In this document: positions 21,874 to 46,601 of the stretch, piece after piece
Layout: each line of letters starts with the position of its first letter
Position numbering within the stretch: position 1 is the stretch's first letter
NCBI GenBank assembly: GCA_019155205.2
Contig: JAHNZQ020000001.1
Span: forward strand, 426,962 to 490,961
Direction of reading: 5' to 3'
DNA length: 64,000 nt
Source of the DNA: Gracilaria vermiculophylla
Lineage: Eukaryota > Rhodophyta > Florideophyceae > Gracilariales > Gracilariaceae
Made by a program: the position numbers and the translations under genes
The notes under the pieces: generated by a model
What the model was told of the DNA's origin: nothing
What the model saw: the letters and a program-made list of their open reading frames with translations, nothing else
The model's database searches: none

Positions 21874-24800
21874 ATGTCAACCTTATTTTCATTTATTTCT
21901 TCGGCAAACAAAAACACTAAAACTAATAAAGTTTTTTATACTTTATTTTGAAAAGAACAATTTAATTATTTAAAAACTACTCATTCTTATCATTTAGTAG
22001 ATCCAAGTCCTTGACCTTTGGCAGGTGGTTTAGGTGGGTTTATGATAACAAGTGGTTTAGTATTGTACATGCATAAATACATTGGAGGGTGACACTTATT
22101 TCTTACTGGCCTTTTATTCATCCTTTATGTAATGTATGGTTGATGAAGAGATGTTATTAGAGAAGCAACTTTCGAAGATCAACATTCGATTGTTGTTCAA
22201 AAAGGGTTAAAATTGGGAATGATTTTGTTTATCGCCTCAGAAATTATGTTTTTTTTTGCGTTTTTCTGAGCTTTTTTCCACTCTAGTGTCGCACCTGTTT
22301 ATACTATTGGGGGTGTATGACCACCTTATGCAATTACAACCATAAATACTTATACAATTCCATTAGCGAATACTTTCATTCTTTTAACATCTGGTGCAAC
22401 AATTACTTGATCACATCATGCTATTTTAGCAAGATCTAAAAAACAAACTATTTTATCTTTATTACTTACATTAATTTTAGCCGTTTTATTTACTTGTTTA
22501 CAGGTGTTAGAATATATGAATTCACCTTTTAATATAAGTGATGGTGTATATGGATCGTGTTTTTATTTAGCAACAGGATTTCATGGTTTTCACGTTGTGC
22601 GGACACAATTTCTATGATGGACTTTAGAGAGACAATTTAGAACAAAAGTTTTAAATTTTGAAAAAGCATCTTTGTACTTCAATAAACTAGATTTTAATTT
22701 TAAGGGTAGAACCACCCAAAAGTATTTGTTATACTTTTTGCGTTTATTTTATAAATTAGAAATGTGAAATAATGATAATTCTTCATTTTTTGGGAAAAGC
22801 AGTGAAAATAAAAACATTTTATTTGACAAATTAAATCGAAAAGTTATATACGTCCCTCGTAGAAAAGGTGGTTGAAAAATGCAATCTAAAAAATTGCATT
22901 TTAAGGTTAGCAAAAAAAAAATTTGCAAAAATTTAAAAATAAAGGTTAATTCTTATTTACATTTACTGGAGAGTGATAAAATACAAAGAAACGTACAAAA
23001 GCGTCTTTTTTCAACAGTGTTTTTGCTAAAGAAAAAAATAGATAAAAGATTTGGCAAATTTAAAAATATTTTTTCTATTATTTATTCAGTAAATAATATT
23101 TACGAAGCTTGAGATGAAGTCAAAAACTCTTTAAAGAACCCTGTATTTAAAAACAATTGGTCTAAAATTTTTAAAAAATTTGAGTTTAATTGATTCAAAA
23201 AAATATCTTTAAAAATAAAGTTGAAAAAAGATAATTATGGGAAAATGTTCCGTATTTCTATGGATAAATGAGATGGAAAAAGTAAACAAACTATTATTAT
23301 ATTAAGTCTTCAAGGTAAAATAATTCAAAGAGCGATACTTCGTGTAATGCAATATATGTATGAGGGTGTAAGTTTTTGGCAATTAGTTGATTTTGACAGT
23401 TTTAAAAATTTCAAAGTTACGGATAAGCTATTCGATAAAACCAACCCCTCTCGAGTGAGAATTCAAAATAAATTAAAAATGTATGAAATTAGACAATGAA
23501 TTTTAAAGCCTATTTTTATTAGAAATCAGCGTCTTTGTACAAATTCACCTATTCATTTAAGTTTAAAATTTATTAAAAAAACTTGAACTTCAGTAGATCG
23601 ATTTTGATCATTTGATATAGTTAAAATTTCTGAAAAAATAAATCACATTAAATTAATAAATGAAGTTAAAAAAATGACTTATGATTCTAAGTTTATACTA
23701 AAACTCCATAAGGTACTTAGGATTGAAATCAATAATTTTAAAATCATTCCTAAAGATTTGTCATTTAAATTATTTCAAGTTAGTATTATTTTTTTTTTGT
23801 GAAATGTACATTTAACTTCTTTCGATAAATTTATTATCAAATTAAAAAAAAAATATGATCCAAAAAAGTTTGTTTCGTTCTATATTCACTCTCAAAACAG
23901 TAGAACAAGTATTTCAAACAAAAATTTCCATAAAATTAATTATATAAGATTTTCTAACAATGTTTTATTTGGCTTTAGAATGAATAAATTTTTTGTTCAA
24001 AAAATTCAGAAATTAGTTCAAACTTTCATTAAATATGAATTACAACTAGATCATCCTTCGAATAATTTTAAAAAAGAAAAATTCGGTGTTTTATGTTCAT
24101 CAATAATGTTTTTAGGTTTTAAAATAGGAATATTTTTTAAGAAGTATAGTACTAAATCGAATAAATCCATTTGACTCCATAGACTTAAAAAAGCGGCTTA
24201 CCATAATAAAATCATGAAATTAAACAAACATTTTAAGATGCAAAAAAAAATTTTGCTTAAAACACATAAAAATGTTATCAATTCTATTTTTCTGATAGGT
24301 CAAGCCTTTCTGAAATCAAACACAAATTATTTAAGCCTAAAAAATAATATTTTTCAAATCGAATCGGAAATCCTTGCTTCTCCGTTCATTCTAAAATCAG
24401 TAAATCAAATGAATATTCCATTACAAATAGAATGAGCTTTAGCGGAACGAGTAAGAGTAAAGTCTATCAAAATCTTGATGCAAAAATGATTTCAACAAGC
24501 TAAAGAGTTAATTGTGAAAAATGAAGATTCACAAAAGACTTTTAAATCTTTCCTACTTCCTAAATTTATTAAAGTCAGAAAAGCTTATATGGAAGAATTA
24601 GAAATTATACTATTCAAAAATTCTAACAAAAATGTAGTGAAGTTACCAGTGAATAAAATTAAAAGCCCGAATAAACAATATGTAGGGAGCAGTTCAGTTC
24701 AAATTTTATTTCCCAATAACATATTTCTTAAAAAACTTAGGTCATTAAAAATTGTGAATAAGGTCATCACTAAATCTGTTGGAATTGACTTTCTTCTCTC

Positions 24801-25471
24801 CTCAAAAGATCCAGATATTATTACCTGGTTTTCATTAAAAGCGAAAAGTATTTGAAATTATTACAGTTGTGCAGATAACATAAAAGATGTTAAAAATGTT
24901 CTTAATCGAATTCTTAGATATTCTCTTTTAAGTGTTTTAAGTAAAAAATATAAACTTAATTTTAAAGCTGTAATGCACAAATATTCATTGGCTCCTAATG
25001 TAGTTTATTCTTGTAAAACATCTATTGGAATTACAAAAATCTATCTGATAGCTTTTTATCCTTCGCAAAAATATTACAGCAAAAAAAAGAAAAAATTTAA
25101 TAGTAATTCATTACACTTTGTAGAACTAAAAAAAATACTTAGATTAAAATAGAAAAGTAAGACTAAAACTTCTAAATAAAACTATCGAATTTAATTTTGA
25201 TATAAGAAATTTTCATCATATTCAAGTAATTTTTAAAAAGAGAAAAAGCTATATGATTTTAAAAAATCATGTATAGCTTAGAAGGAAGAAAAACTTACCG
25301 AACTTCATTGGTACTATCGCTTTATTTGTTTCGTTTGTTAGAATTGTATTAAATCATTTTACCAGCAAGCATCATTTTGGATTCGAGTCTGCTATTTGGT
25401 ATTGACATTTCGTAGATGTTGTTTGATTATTTTTATTTATCACGGTTTACGGGTGAAGTAGCACAATTTAA
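21874..25471 (+). CDS. cox3: cytochrome c oxidase subunit 3, two exons
   Basis: A seven-helix membrane subunit of complex IV. Exon 1 is 21874-22596 and exon 2 is 25304-25471, for 296 residues. Conserved [25 protein letters not shown] and FHGFHV are present before the intron, with FIGTIALFV and WYWHFVDVVWLFLF after it. Many Trp are TGA. The amino end has about 30 residues before [11 protein letters not shown]. The exons join between FHGFHV and FIGT, in phase 0. The exon 1 frame continues into the intron maturase. Confidence 0.95.
22597..25152 (+). CDS. degenerate matR-like maturase in frame with cox3 exon 1
   Basis: With TGA as Trp the frame is open from cox3 exon 1 to a TAG at 25150-25152, about 851 intron-encoded residues. 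It parallels the nad5 intron [24 protein letters not shown], and a carboxy domain [19 protein letters not shown] followed by [18 protein letters not shown]. The RT active site YADD has become FSNN at 23950-23961, so both Asp are lost. There is no HNH. It resembles plant matR in domain order and in the carboxy domain. It probably acts only in splicing. An ATG at 22879 is a possible internal start; otherwise it is made as a Cox3 fusion. Confidence 0.8.
22597..25303 (+). mobile_element. group II intron in cox3
   Basis: Starts GTGCGGAC and ends CCGAAC. Domain V lies at 25246-25279 with arms AAGCTATATGAT/ATCATGTATAGCTT. It contains a matR-like ORF in frame with exon 1. Confidence 0.92.
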
Positions 25472-25595
25472 TTTCCAAGGTGTTAAGCTAATATATTGTA
25501 GATTAAATACATAAATAAGAATAGTAACTTCAAATAATTTATTTACATTTTTATAAATAAAATTTTATATAATTAAAACTAAATTAAAGAATAAT

Positions 25596-26378
25596 ATGTT
25601 GTATTTTGTTAATTTTTTATCCTTGTATTGGCTAGGAGATTGTTCAGTTATGTATCAAATGGGGTTTCAAGACCCAGCCACGACAACTATGGAAGGTATT
25701 TATGTATTTAATCTTCATTTATTGTTCGTAATTATTAGTATTGTTTTATTTGTAGCTTGATTATTATTTATAATTTTAAAAAATTTTACCGAAGTGACAA
25801 ACAGTAATGTAGCTAATTTTACTCATTCAAATTTAATAGAAGTTATTTGAACGTCAATTCCTGCCCTTATTTTATTAAGTTTAGCTTCTCCATCATTTTC
25901 TTTATTATATAGTTTAGATGAGATTTCAAATCCAGAGTTAACCATTAAAATTTTGGGATACCAATGATATTGAAGTTATGAAATATCAGATTTCAATTCT
26001 TGCTCTAACAACCATAATTTAAAATATGCTAGTTATATGTTAACAAATGAATTTTTAAAAGAAAATAGCTCAGTAGGATTTTTCCGAAACTTAGAAACAA
26101 ATAATCGACTAGTATTGCCGACAAATACTCATTTGAGGTTACTAATTTCAGCAGTAGATGTACTTCATAGTTGAACCATACCATCTTTTGGGGTAAAAGT
26201 AGATGCCTGTCCTGGAAGATTAAATCAAGCCAATTTGTTTATAAAACGTTTTGGAGTATTTTTTGGCCAATGTAGTGAAATATGCGGCGTAAATCATGGA
26301 TTTATGCCTATTGTTTTATTAGCTGTTCCTTCTGCTCAGTATCACTTTTTAATTATGACAAATTTAAAGTTTAACTAA
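25596..26378 (+). CDS. cox2: cytochrome c oxidase subunit 2
   Basis: A 260-residue subunit with two amino-terminal membrane helices and a CuA domain facing the intermembrane space. The aromatic electron-entry motif GYQWYWSYE and the CuA ligands in [14 protein letters not shown] and [17 protein letters not shown] are all visible. Trp codons in these motifs are TGA. It starts at ATG with [17 protein letters not shown]. No intron. It sits between cox3 and nad3. Confidence 0.95.
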
Positions 26379-26420
26379 CTTTGAACTTTAAAAACTAATT
26401 TATTCCTTTAATTAAATTTA

Positions 26421-26822
26421 ATGTACAGTCCAACGGAGCTAATGTTATTCCTGAATAGTTCTTTAATTAAAAAAGAATATTTAATTTTATTAACTTTTTT
26501 ATTATTTGCTATCATTTTAACCGTGTTAATTATCGGTGCATCATATTTTTTGGCAAGACAAAATCCAGAACTAGAAAAACTATCAGCTTATGAATGTGGG
26601 TTTGACCCCTATGAAGATACTCGGCATACGTTCGATATAAAATTTTGTGTAATCGCAATCTTATTCATTATTTTTGATATTGAAATTATGTTTTTAATTC
26701 CTTGATGTATTTCTATTTCTAAATTAGATCTTTTAAGTTTTTGGTCTATGATTGATTTTTTAATTGAGTTAGGGGTTGGATTTTGTTATGTTTGATATGT
26801 AAGAGCTCTAGATTGAGATTAA
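26421..26822 (+). CDS. nad3: NADH dehydrogenase subunit 3
   Basis: A small three-helix complex I subunit of 133 residues. The loop motif YECGFDP and the helix FCVIAILFIIFDIEIMFLIPW are diagnostic. The frame continues through TGA Trp codons at 26703 and beyond to LDWD and a TAA. It starts at ATG 42 bases after cox2. Confidence 0.95.
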
Positions 26823-26858
26823 AAATTAAACCTTTTTGAGATTTAATCATAATTTAAA

Positions 26859-26932
26859 AAGCTTATAGCTCAGTTGGTTAGAGCGTGCGCCTGATAAGCG
26901 CAAGGAGAGTAGTTCGAGTCTACTTAAGCTTA
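26859..26932 (+). tRNA. trnI: tRNA-Ile(GAU)
   Basis: Anticodon GAT in stem GCGCC/AGCGC, a perfect acceptor AAGCTTA/TAAGCTT, T arm AGTAG/CTACT. Confidence 0.95.
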
Positions 26933-26942
26933 AAAATTCAGT

Positions 26943-29938
26943 ATGACTTTAAAAAAAAAACATTTAATTAAACAAGTAAAAAATTTTACTTTAAATTTCG
27001 GACCTCAACATCCAGCGGCTCATTTTCGACATTTTCTATTAATTAATCAAAAAAAGCTCAGATAACGTTAAAATTGATAAATTTTACTTTTATTAGGATC
27101 TGAAAAAAAAATAAATATAATATTTAATTTTATTTGCTATCCATTAATAAATATGGCTAAAAAAATGAATTCTTTATTTTACATTGTAATTTTTTATCTA
27201 AATTTGGCATAGCACATTGTAAAAAGTTATACATGAGCATAATTTTTTTACTTTTTGTGCTAAATACTACGTAAACTAAGCAAGCCTACATTTATTCCAA
27301 ATATGAGATTTTTTAATTTAAGATGGAAACTTTATAAAAGCGTAAGCAATAAAGAAAGAGAATTGAAAAAGTAAATGTTTTATGTAATAATAAAAATAAC
27401 TTCTTGTAGAAAGTGTAATCTTTTTTACTATTTACCTACTTTGATAATATAATTTAAATATGAAAATAATTAATTAATTTTGAATGGCTAAAAAACGAAA
27501 AATAACTGTTAAAATTCGACGTATTCATTCAAACTTAAATTTAAAATCTTTTTTTAGATGACCTACCGCTTGAAAAAACATTACCCTGAAAATATTAAAT
27601 TATCAATTAATACTAGCAAAACTAAAAGCCCAGTACAGTGTAAATGATAAAATTGTACAAAAATTTCAAAATAAAATGACGCGTAGATTCCCCACATGAT
27701 TAATCATTTTTAAACTTACTTTTGAAAATGATTTTTCAAGAAGTTTTTTATTTAAGAAGCCTTTAGTGAAGAATTTTAAAGAAAAATTAAAATTAATAAA
27801 TGAATTAAATTTTCCAAATTATAAAAGTTATAATTTGAAGTATTTAAAAATAAAGTATAAATGAATTCAACAATTATTAGTGTTAGTTTTTAAACCGTTA
27901 ATTTTCATCCGAAAAAAATTATCTTATAATAATTTGTGTAATAAGCTGAAAAACTCTGATGTATCTATAAAAATTTCTTCTTTTAATCAATCTTCATTAA
28001 ACAATTTCCCACTATGAAATATTTATTTAAAAAGATGTAAAGAGCTAGCGCGGATTTTCAGGTACAATTTTACTAATCATTATTCATTTCAATTATTAAT
28101 TTTTAATCAAATTGTATATAATTTAAATAAAAGAATTTTAAGAAATTTATGATGATTCACTTGTAAAATCAAATTTATTTTAGGATGAACTCAAAAAATT
28201 AAAAAATATAATAAAATTTTGAATTCTCGAATGTATTATTCCTTGCATTTAAAATATAGTTTTCTATTTTTTTTTAATCACTTCGCTATACTTTTTAAAA
28301 ATATGTTTTTTGTTCGCGCATTAATAAACCACAAATCTTGGGAATTTATGCTAAAAAATGCAAAAGTTAAGAAAATAAATAATTTTAAAAGTAGCTTACA
28401 TAGAAAATACTTTGAAAAACAAAAAACGATGATAAAAAAAAAATTAAAATTTGTTTTTTATAACAAACCTTCCAGATTCAATTCAATTCTCAGCTTGAAC
28501 AAATTAATTTGAAATTCATATAGATTTTTTAAACAAAATGTTTACAGAATACATTGAAAAAAGTGAGATTTATATTTACATCAAATTCGGTCAAGATGAA
28601 TAAATAAACAAGACTTGAATAGCTCAATGAATTTTTGGTTCAAAAACTCAAGATTTTCAAAAAAGGGTATTTATTTTATGATTTTCAAAAATTTGTATTT
28701 ATAAGTTTTACTAAAGTTAAGGGCAAAGTAATATTTTAATTTTTAATGGAGCTGTGTGCAAATAATTTTGCACGCACAGTTCTTAGGGGAGTTTTTAATC
28801 AAAATTAGTCTCAACCTCAACTGGTGTTCTTAGATTATTATTAGAACTTAAAGGAGAAACAGTAGTGAAAGCGGTTCCACACATTGGTTTACTGCATCGT
28901 GGCACTGAGAAACTTATTGAATATAAAAATTATTTACAAGCATTACCGTATTTTGATCGTTTAGATTATGTTTCTATGTTATCTCAAGAACATTCATATT
29001 GTTTAGCTATCGAAAAATTAACAAATTGTAAAATCCCGAAACGTGCCAAATACATCAGAGTAATTTTCGCAGAAATAACTCGAATACTAAATCATTTGCT
29101 GGCGGTAGGCTGTCATGCTATGGACGTAGGTGCTATGACTCCTATGCTTTGAGCTTTTGAAGAAAGAGAAAAGTTAATGGAATTTTATGAAAGAGTATCG
29201 GGTGCTAGAATGCATGCAGCGTATTTTAGACCCGGTGGTGTGCATTCAGATTTACCTTTAGGTTTTATTTCTGATCTTTATATTTTTATAGAACAATTTA
29301 ATAATAAATTACTTGAAATTGAAGAAATGCTTACAGAAAATAGAATTTGGAAGCAAAGACTAGTAGATATTGGTAAAGTATCTGCTAGAGATGCTCAAGA
29401 TTGAGGTTTTAGCGGAGTTATGTTAAGAGGATCAGGTATTAATTGAGATTTAAGAAAGAGTCAACCATATGAAATTTATGACGAGCTTAACTTCAAAGTT
29501 CCAGTAGGAGATAATGGTGACTGCTTTGATAGATATTTGCTTCGAATAATAGAAATGAAAGAATCTTTAAACATCTTATCTCAATGTATAAATAATATTC
29601 CACAAGGTCTAGTCAAAACTACTGATACGAAAGTATGTCCACCTACAAAAACTGAGTTAAAACAATCTATGGAAGCGATTATTCATCATTTTAAAATTTA
29701 TACAAATGGCATCAGTATAGCTTCTAATGAAACGTATATAGGAACTGAAGCTCCAAAAGGAGAATTTGGCGTATATCTTATTTCGGATAATTCAAATAAA
29801 CCTTACAGATGTAAAATAAAAGCTTCTGGGTTCGCTCATTTACAAGCATTAAACCATATGTCTAAAGGTCATTTAATAGCTGATGTGGTTACTATTATAG
29901 GAACACAAGATATTGTTTTTGGAGAAATTGATCGGTAA
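26943..29938 (+). CDS. nad7: NADH dehydrogenase subunit 7, two exons
   Basis: This is the 49-kDa-type peripheral subunit that helps form the quinone site of complex I. Exon 1 is about 26943-27023, ending in GPQHPAAH. Exon 2 is about 28822-29938, starting [12 protein letters not shown], so the intron cuts the conserved GPQHPAAHG motif. Exon 2 has [32 protein letters not shown] and [12 protein letters not shown]. Total is about 398 residues, normal. The junction is uncertain by one base. The gene is followed by a small ORF and nad9. Confidence 0.94.
27023..28821 (+). mobile_element. group II intron in nad7
   Basis: Domain V is clear at 28749-28782 (GAGCTGTGTGCA..TGCACGCACAGTTC). The 5' end lacks a GTGYG start (reads TTTTCGAC), so the 5' splice site was set from the protein. 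It contains a 406-residue remnant ORF. Confidence 0.87.
27484..28704 (+). CDS. reduced maturase-like ORF in the nad7 intron
   Basis: The ORF has 406 residues with TGA as Trp. The amino part ([20 protein letters not shown] then RFPTWLIIFK) resembles the RT0 region of LtrA-like intron proteins, including the rnl one. After that no RT palm, YADD or HNH can be found. A later [15 protein letters not shown] segment may be a remnant of the maturase or DNA-binding region. It is extremely Lys/Asn-rich and AT-biased. It is not in frame with nad7 exon 1. It could be a minimal splicing factor or a decaying gene; an unbroken 406-codon frame in such AT-rich sequence argues for selection. Confidence 0.6.
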
Positions 29939-29939
29939 T

Positions 29940-30140
29940 ATGTCACATTTAAGATTTAAATCAATTCAAGTTTTGTCCAATGGAAGCTTACTTTTCAATC
30001 AAAGCAATTATATTAAATATACGTCTATTAAAATATTAGAAAAAGATTTAAAAAATTTTAAGTTTAATAAAAAAATGAATTCTAAAATAACATTTAAAAG
30101 TATTTTTAATCATAAAATTAAATATACGAGTTACAAATAA
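29940..30140 (+). CDS. small ORF, possible ribosomal protein L31
   Basis: A 66-residue basic protein starting MSHLRFKSIQVLSNGS, one base after the nad7 stop and 10 bases before nad9. The VLSNGS start and Lys-rich tail resemble the short mitochondrial L31 proteins of other stramenopiles, but I see no zinc-binding residues and cannot confirm it. The tight spacing between two essential genes suggests it is real. Confidence 0.45.
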   Translation: MSHLRFKSIQVLSNGSLLFNQSNYIKYTSIKILEKDLKNFKFNKKMNSKITFKSIFNHKIKYTSYK

Positions 30141-30150
30141 ATATTTTTCA

Positions 30151-30708
30151 ATGCTATTAATATGTGAAAATATAATAAAAATATTACCAATCATAAGATT
30201 AGAGCTTTATAATAAAGAAAGTAGTCTTCTTGTTTCAACTAATTTATCGAATGAAATTTTAATTATACTAAAAAATCACTTCAAATATAATTTCAAAATA
30301 TTAACGTGTATTGTAGGGGTAGATTATCCTGAAAAACTTTATAGATTTCAAATTATTTACGAACTATTAAGTGTCAAATTTAATTCAAGGTTAAAATTGA
30401 AAATTTTAGTGAATGAATTGTTTCCTGTGAATTCTATTGAAAAAATATTTCCTGGCGCTTCTTGATGAGAGTGTGAAATTTGAGATATGTTTGGAATCTT
30501 TTTCACTAATCAGAACAATTTGACAAGACTTTTAACCGATTATGGATTTCAAGGTTATCCATTAAGGAAAGATTTCCCACTTAGTGGTTTTATTGAGTCT
30601 AAATATAATATTATCAAAAATCGAGTCGTATACGAAAATTTAGAATTAGCTCAGGAATATAGAACTTTTGAATTTTTATCGCCATGAGAAAAATACAAAA
30701 AAACTTAA
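30151..30708 (+). CDS. nad9: NADH dehydrogenase subunit 9
   Basis: The 30-kDa-type hydrophilic subunit of complex I, 185 residues. [14 protein letters not shown] and the signature WWECEIWDMFGIFF are visible, followed by [20 protein letters not shown]. The Trp pair and others are TGA. It begins at ATG just after the small rpl31-like ORF; rps14 starts two bases after its stop. Confidence 0.95.
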
Positions 30709-30709
30709 A

Positions 30710-31009
30710 ATGCAAAAATTATTAAAAAAAGATAAAAAACTCCGATCTAACATAAAACATTTAGAAGGAAAATATTATATTTTAAAATGTATTTTGACAA
30801 ATTTGAATTATTTTGTTTTGGTTCGATGAAATGCATTATTAAAAGTAAAGTCCTTACAAGCGAATAGTTACAAACATAAAACAATTCGCAAATGTTTACA
30901 TGGCATAAATAAAAAAAGATTTAACAAATTTACAGTTTTTTCGAGACATATTTTTCTAAAATTAATTCGTCAAGGAAATATTTCTGGGATGAAAAGAAGT
31001 AATTGATAA
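30710..31009 (+). CDS. rps14: ribosomal protein S14
   Basis: A 99-residue small-subunit protein. It has the S14 carboxy signature FSRHIFLKLIRQGNISGMKRSNW; the ending SNW uses TGA for Trp and is followed by TAA. It lies between nad9 and cox1. The usual zinc ligands of bacterial S14 are reduced, as in other mitochondrial members. Confidence 0.92.
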
Positions 31010-31042
31010 ACATTAAAATAGAAATAAAATGTTTTTTTATTA

Positions 31043-43355
<12,313 letters not shown>

Positions 43356-43727
43356 AGAACCATACGTTTATAAAAACTACCTTAAAAACATATAGAATAA
43401 AACGAGTTCTTTAACAAAAAATAAAAAATATGATATATAATACTTCTGGGTTGAAAAAATGCCTAGAAAAATCCCATAAAATTATTTACATACCAAACAA
43501 AACTCAAATTATTAAAACTGCTTAACTCTAGAATAATAGGCTAACTGAAGAAAATACACAATAATAACAAATTTTGAAAACATTAAAAAACAAGTTGTAG
43601 TTTATCGGAAAACTACTTAACCATTTTATCTTGAATTATTGAGAGTATGAAAGAAAATAAAAACAAAATAAGTTTATGTTTTATTTAAAATTTATTAAGT
43701 TTTACCTGATTTAATTGAGAAAAAAGT
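43356..43727 (+). other. AT-rich spacer after cox1
   Basis: I see no gene, tRNA or group II domain V in this stretch. It leads into the free-standing maturase-like ORF at 43728. Confidence 0.6.
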
Positions 43728-44828
43728 ATGGAACAAAAATTAATTAAGATTAATGTTAAATTTGCTCGTAAAAATAATAATAATTATATAAAAAAATTTT
43801 TAAAACAAAATTTGTCAAATCAAAATTTAAAGATTGGAACACATTCTGTCCATTTTAATAAATTGTGTCAACTAGCGTACAAATTTCAAAATACTGTTTT
43901 AAATAAATATTTTAATGTTATAAAAATGATTTCTTCCGACTGTGAGAAAAAATTATTTAATACTTTATGAAACGATAGAACTCATATTTTTGTATGAATT
44001 CACAGTATCAATTTTAATTTAGTGTTAAATATTATTAAAAATCATTTCGACAAAAACGCAAAAAGTCTTTTTAAAAAATTCTCCAAATATTCTTATTTCA
44101 ATTGTTTTACGGATCCGAAATATTTTCAAATTATATCGAATTTTTATTTTCATTATTTCGGTTTGTATCTTCAAAATAATATCTTGCGGAAAGTAAAATA
44201 TAAAAAAAGAATGGGTGTAAAAAATGTTGAAATGAAATATAATATTTTAGTGTTACAAAACATTTGAAATAAAACGAAGCAAGACGAATCCAATATTAAA
44301 TATGATCTCATTCAATTCAATCACAAAATCTGATTACGAATTATTTTAAACTTTAAACAAGATAGGATTATGCAGACAAAAATAAAACATTTTTTCTTAA
44401 AAAGACTTTTTTTAATTTACAAGACTATCAAAATTTACACAAACTACAATTGAAATGAACTTTTTTTCAATAAAAAATATAATTTGAGTAGAAAAACAAA
44501 AAACCAAAATTATGCCATGTTAAAAAATTTTATTGAAATTCTTTTTTTACATGCTATAGCCAAAAAATATGCAAGATTAAAAAAAAATGGTAAACCTATT
44601 AAAGCTACTGTAAATAAAACACTTGTAACGTTTGATGATACAGTTATTATAAGACACTTTCGTAATATTATTAATAAAATAATTAGATATCATTTGAAAT
44701 ATATTTTGTACTATAGCGTTCGTTTTCTTATTTTTGTTTTTCGTAAAGCGTGCGCTTTAACTTTATCTTACAAATATCAAACGAAAACTTCAGCTGCTGG
44801 TTTTAAAAAATTTGAAAACTTCATATAA
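43728..44828 (+). CDS. free-standing degenerate maturase-like ORF 1
   Basis: With TGA as Trp this is one frame of 366 codons. A middle block FYFHYFGLYLQNN is a worn form of the RT motif that normally reads NIYLHELD, and the carboxy end (IIRHFRNIINKIIRYHLKY, then FRKACALTLSYKYQT and AGFKKF) is a good maturase X domain of the cox1-intron-1 type. No YADD and no HNH. No intron boundaries, exons or domain V surround it, so it is not obviously inside an intron. Very AT- and Lys-rich. Suggested role: splicing in trans; alternatively a relic. Confidence 0.65.
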
Positions 44829-45011
44829 TACTTATAAGATCCACAAAACTTAAATTCTTTTTAAACCCTCATATCAAACTTATGATTTACGCATTTAAAC
44901 AGAATAAATACCGCTTTCCATTTTTGTCCAACGACGCTTTGATTATGTTCGTATCATTAAAACAGCGCTTATAAAAATCTTATATATTTATATTTTTAAT
45001 AATGAATTCTT

Positions 45012-46601
45012 TTGTTTTATTATCAAATTAATTGAACAGAAAATAAATTTATTAAAATAAAAAAAACCGTAAGAGATTGTTTTAGAAAGCATGTTAAAAA
45101 AATTTATCTAGGAAGAAATATAAAACAAAAATTAAACAAGACTACTTTTGGTCTAATGCCTTATCTTATAAAGAAAAAATTAATTGAATTATTTGAAACG
45201 AACAAAAAAAATCCTTTAAAAAAGAATAATAATTTAATAGAAATCATCTCGAATCTATATTTAGTCGAAAATGTTTATTATAGATTAAAACATCGATGAA
45301 TTGATTCTTCTACGAAAATAAAAATTAGAATTCCAAATAAAATAGATCTAAAAATATTAGAACGTTTGAGTAAAAAAATAAAAACAGGGAATTATACCTG
45401 GAATAATTATAAAAAAGTAAAAAATAACATTATTTTTGATTTTAAGGACAAAATAATAGAAAAACTTATTGAAATAGTATTACGTATAATATACAAGCCA
45501 AATTTTCAAGCTTTGGCATATAATCAAAGTTTCAATTCTCAAAAGCGTCATTACTTGATCATGAATCGGCTTAACATTCAAAAACACCATTGAACATTTG
45601 CATTTAAAAACAAAAATTTAAGAAATAATTGAGACTTAAATAGTAAAATATTCATGAAAGTTTTAAGGAAAAAAATCAATGATTTTAAATTTTTAAAAAT
45701 TGTAAGACGTTTATTGGAAAATGATCTTTTACTAAAAAATAAAATGGTAAATTTTATTTTTTATAATATTTACATCCATGAATTTGATTTATATCTTTCT
45801 AAAAAGATGAAAAGTCTTCGTAATGAAAATCTCAACGAAAACTTTACAGCAATTAAACTAAGCGAAGGATGCTTTATGACAAATCGCTATAAAAGAAGAG
45901 AAAGATATCGATGGAAAGAAAAAATGAGAAAAGGATTCCGATTTACAATTAAAATATTTCGAAGATTAAAAAACTCTATAAAATTCAATAAGAAAAAACA
46001 AATTGGTTTTGAAACTCAAAAAAAATGAAAAGAAAGTCCAAAAGTTATATACGACAGATCCAACCATTATTGAGTGATGTTTACGAACTACTGTTTATAT
46101 ACCATGAAAATAGTAAAAAGGAGATTAATTGGTTGATTTAAGAAAAATTTAAAAATGGATGTAAATAAAATGTTGTTAATTAATTTAATTAAAAATAAAT
46201 TAAACTATTTAGGATTTACTATTTGCGTGAGTCCTTCGAAAATAAAAACTATTTTCTACAACAATAAAATCAAAGCTCGAAGGAAAAAAAATATTATCAT
46301 ATTTATCGGAATAGACCATAAATACCTCAAAAATAAATTAATTAGAAAAAAAATAATAACGCATAAATACAGACCAAATTTTATAGATAATTATCTTAAT
46401 TTAAAACCATTGCAAATTATTTTAAAGTTTAAACAAAAACTAAAAATGCTTCTCAATTATTATCATAACACGGTTACATGCCTTCGCGAATTAAATTATT
46501 ATTACTACGTTTATAAATTTTCGTGTTTAAAAACTTTAGCTCGTAAAACAAAGAAAACTTTTTACTCTATATTTAAAAAAGAATTTTTAAAACCTTTTTA
46601 A
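45012..46601 (+). CDS. free-standing degenerate maturase-like ORF 2
   Basis: A second frame of about 529 codons with TGA as Trp; the first ATG is at 45156 and a TTG is at 45012. RT remnants are visible: FIFYNIYIHEFDLYLSKK, a YADD site replaced by a WVMFTNY-like segment near 46070, and LNYLGFTICVSPSKIKT. The carboxy maturase part shows LKMLLNYYHN and FSCLKTLARKTKKTF. No HNH. No intron structure was found around it. Same AT-rich, Lys-rich style as the ORF before it, from which it is separated by about 180 bases. Like that ORF it probably has no RT activity. Confidence 0.65.
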
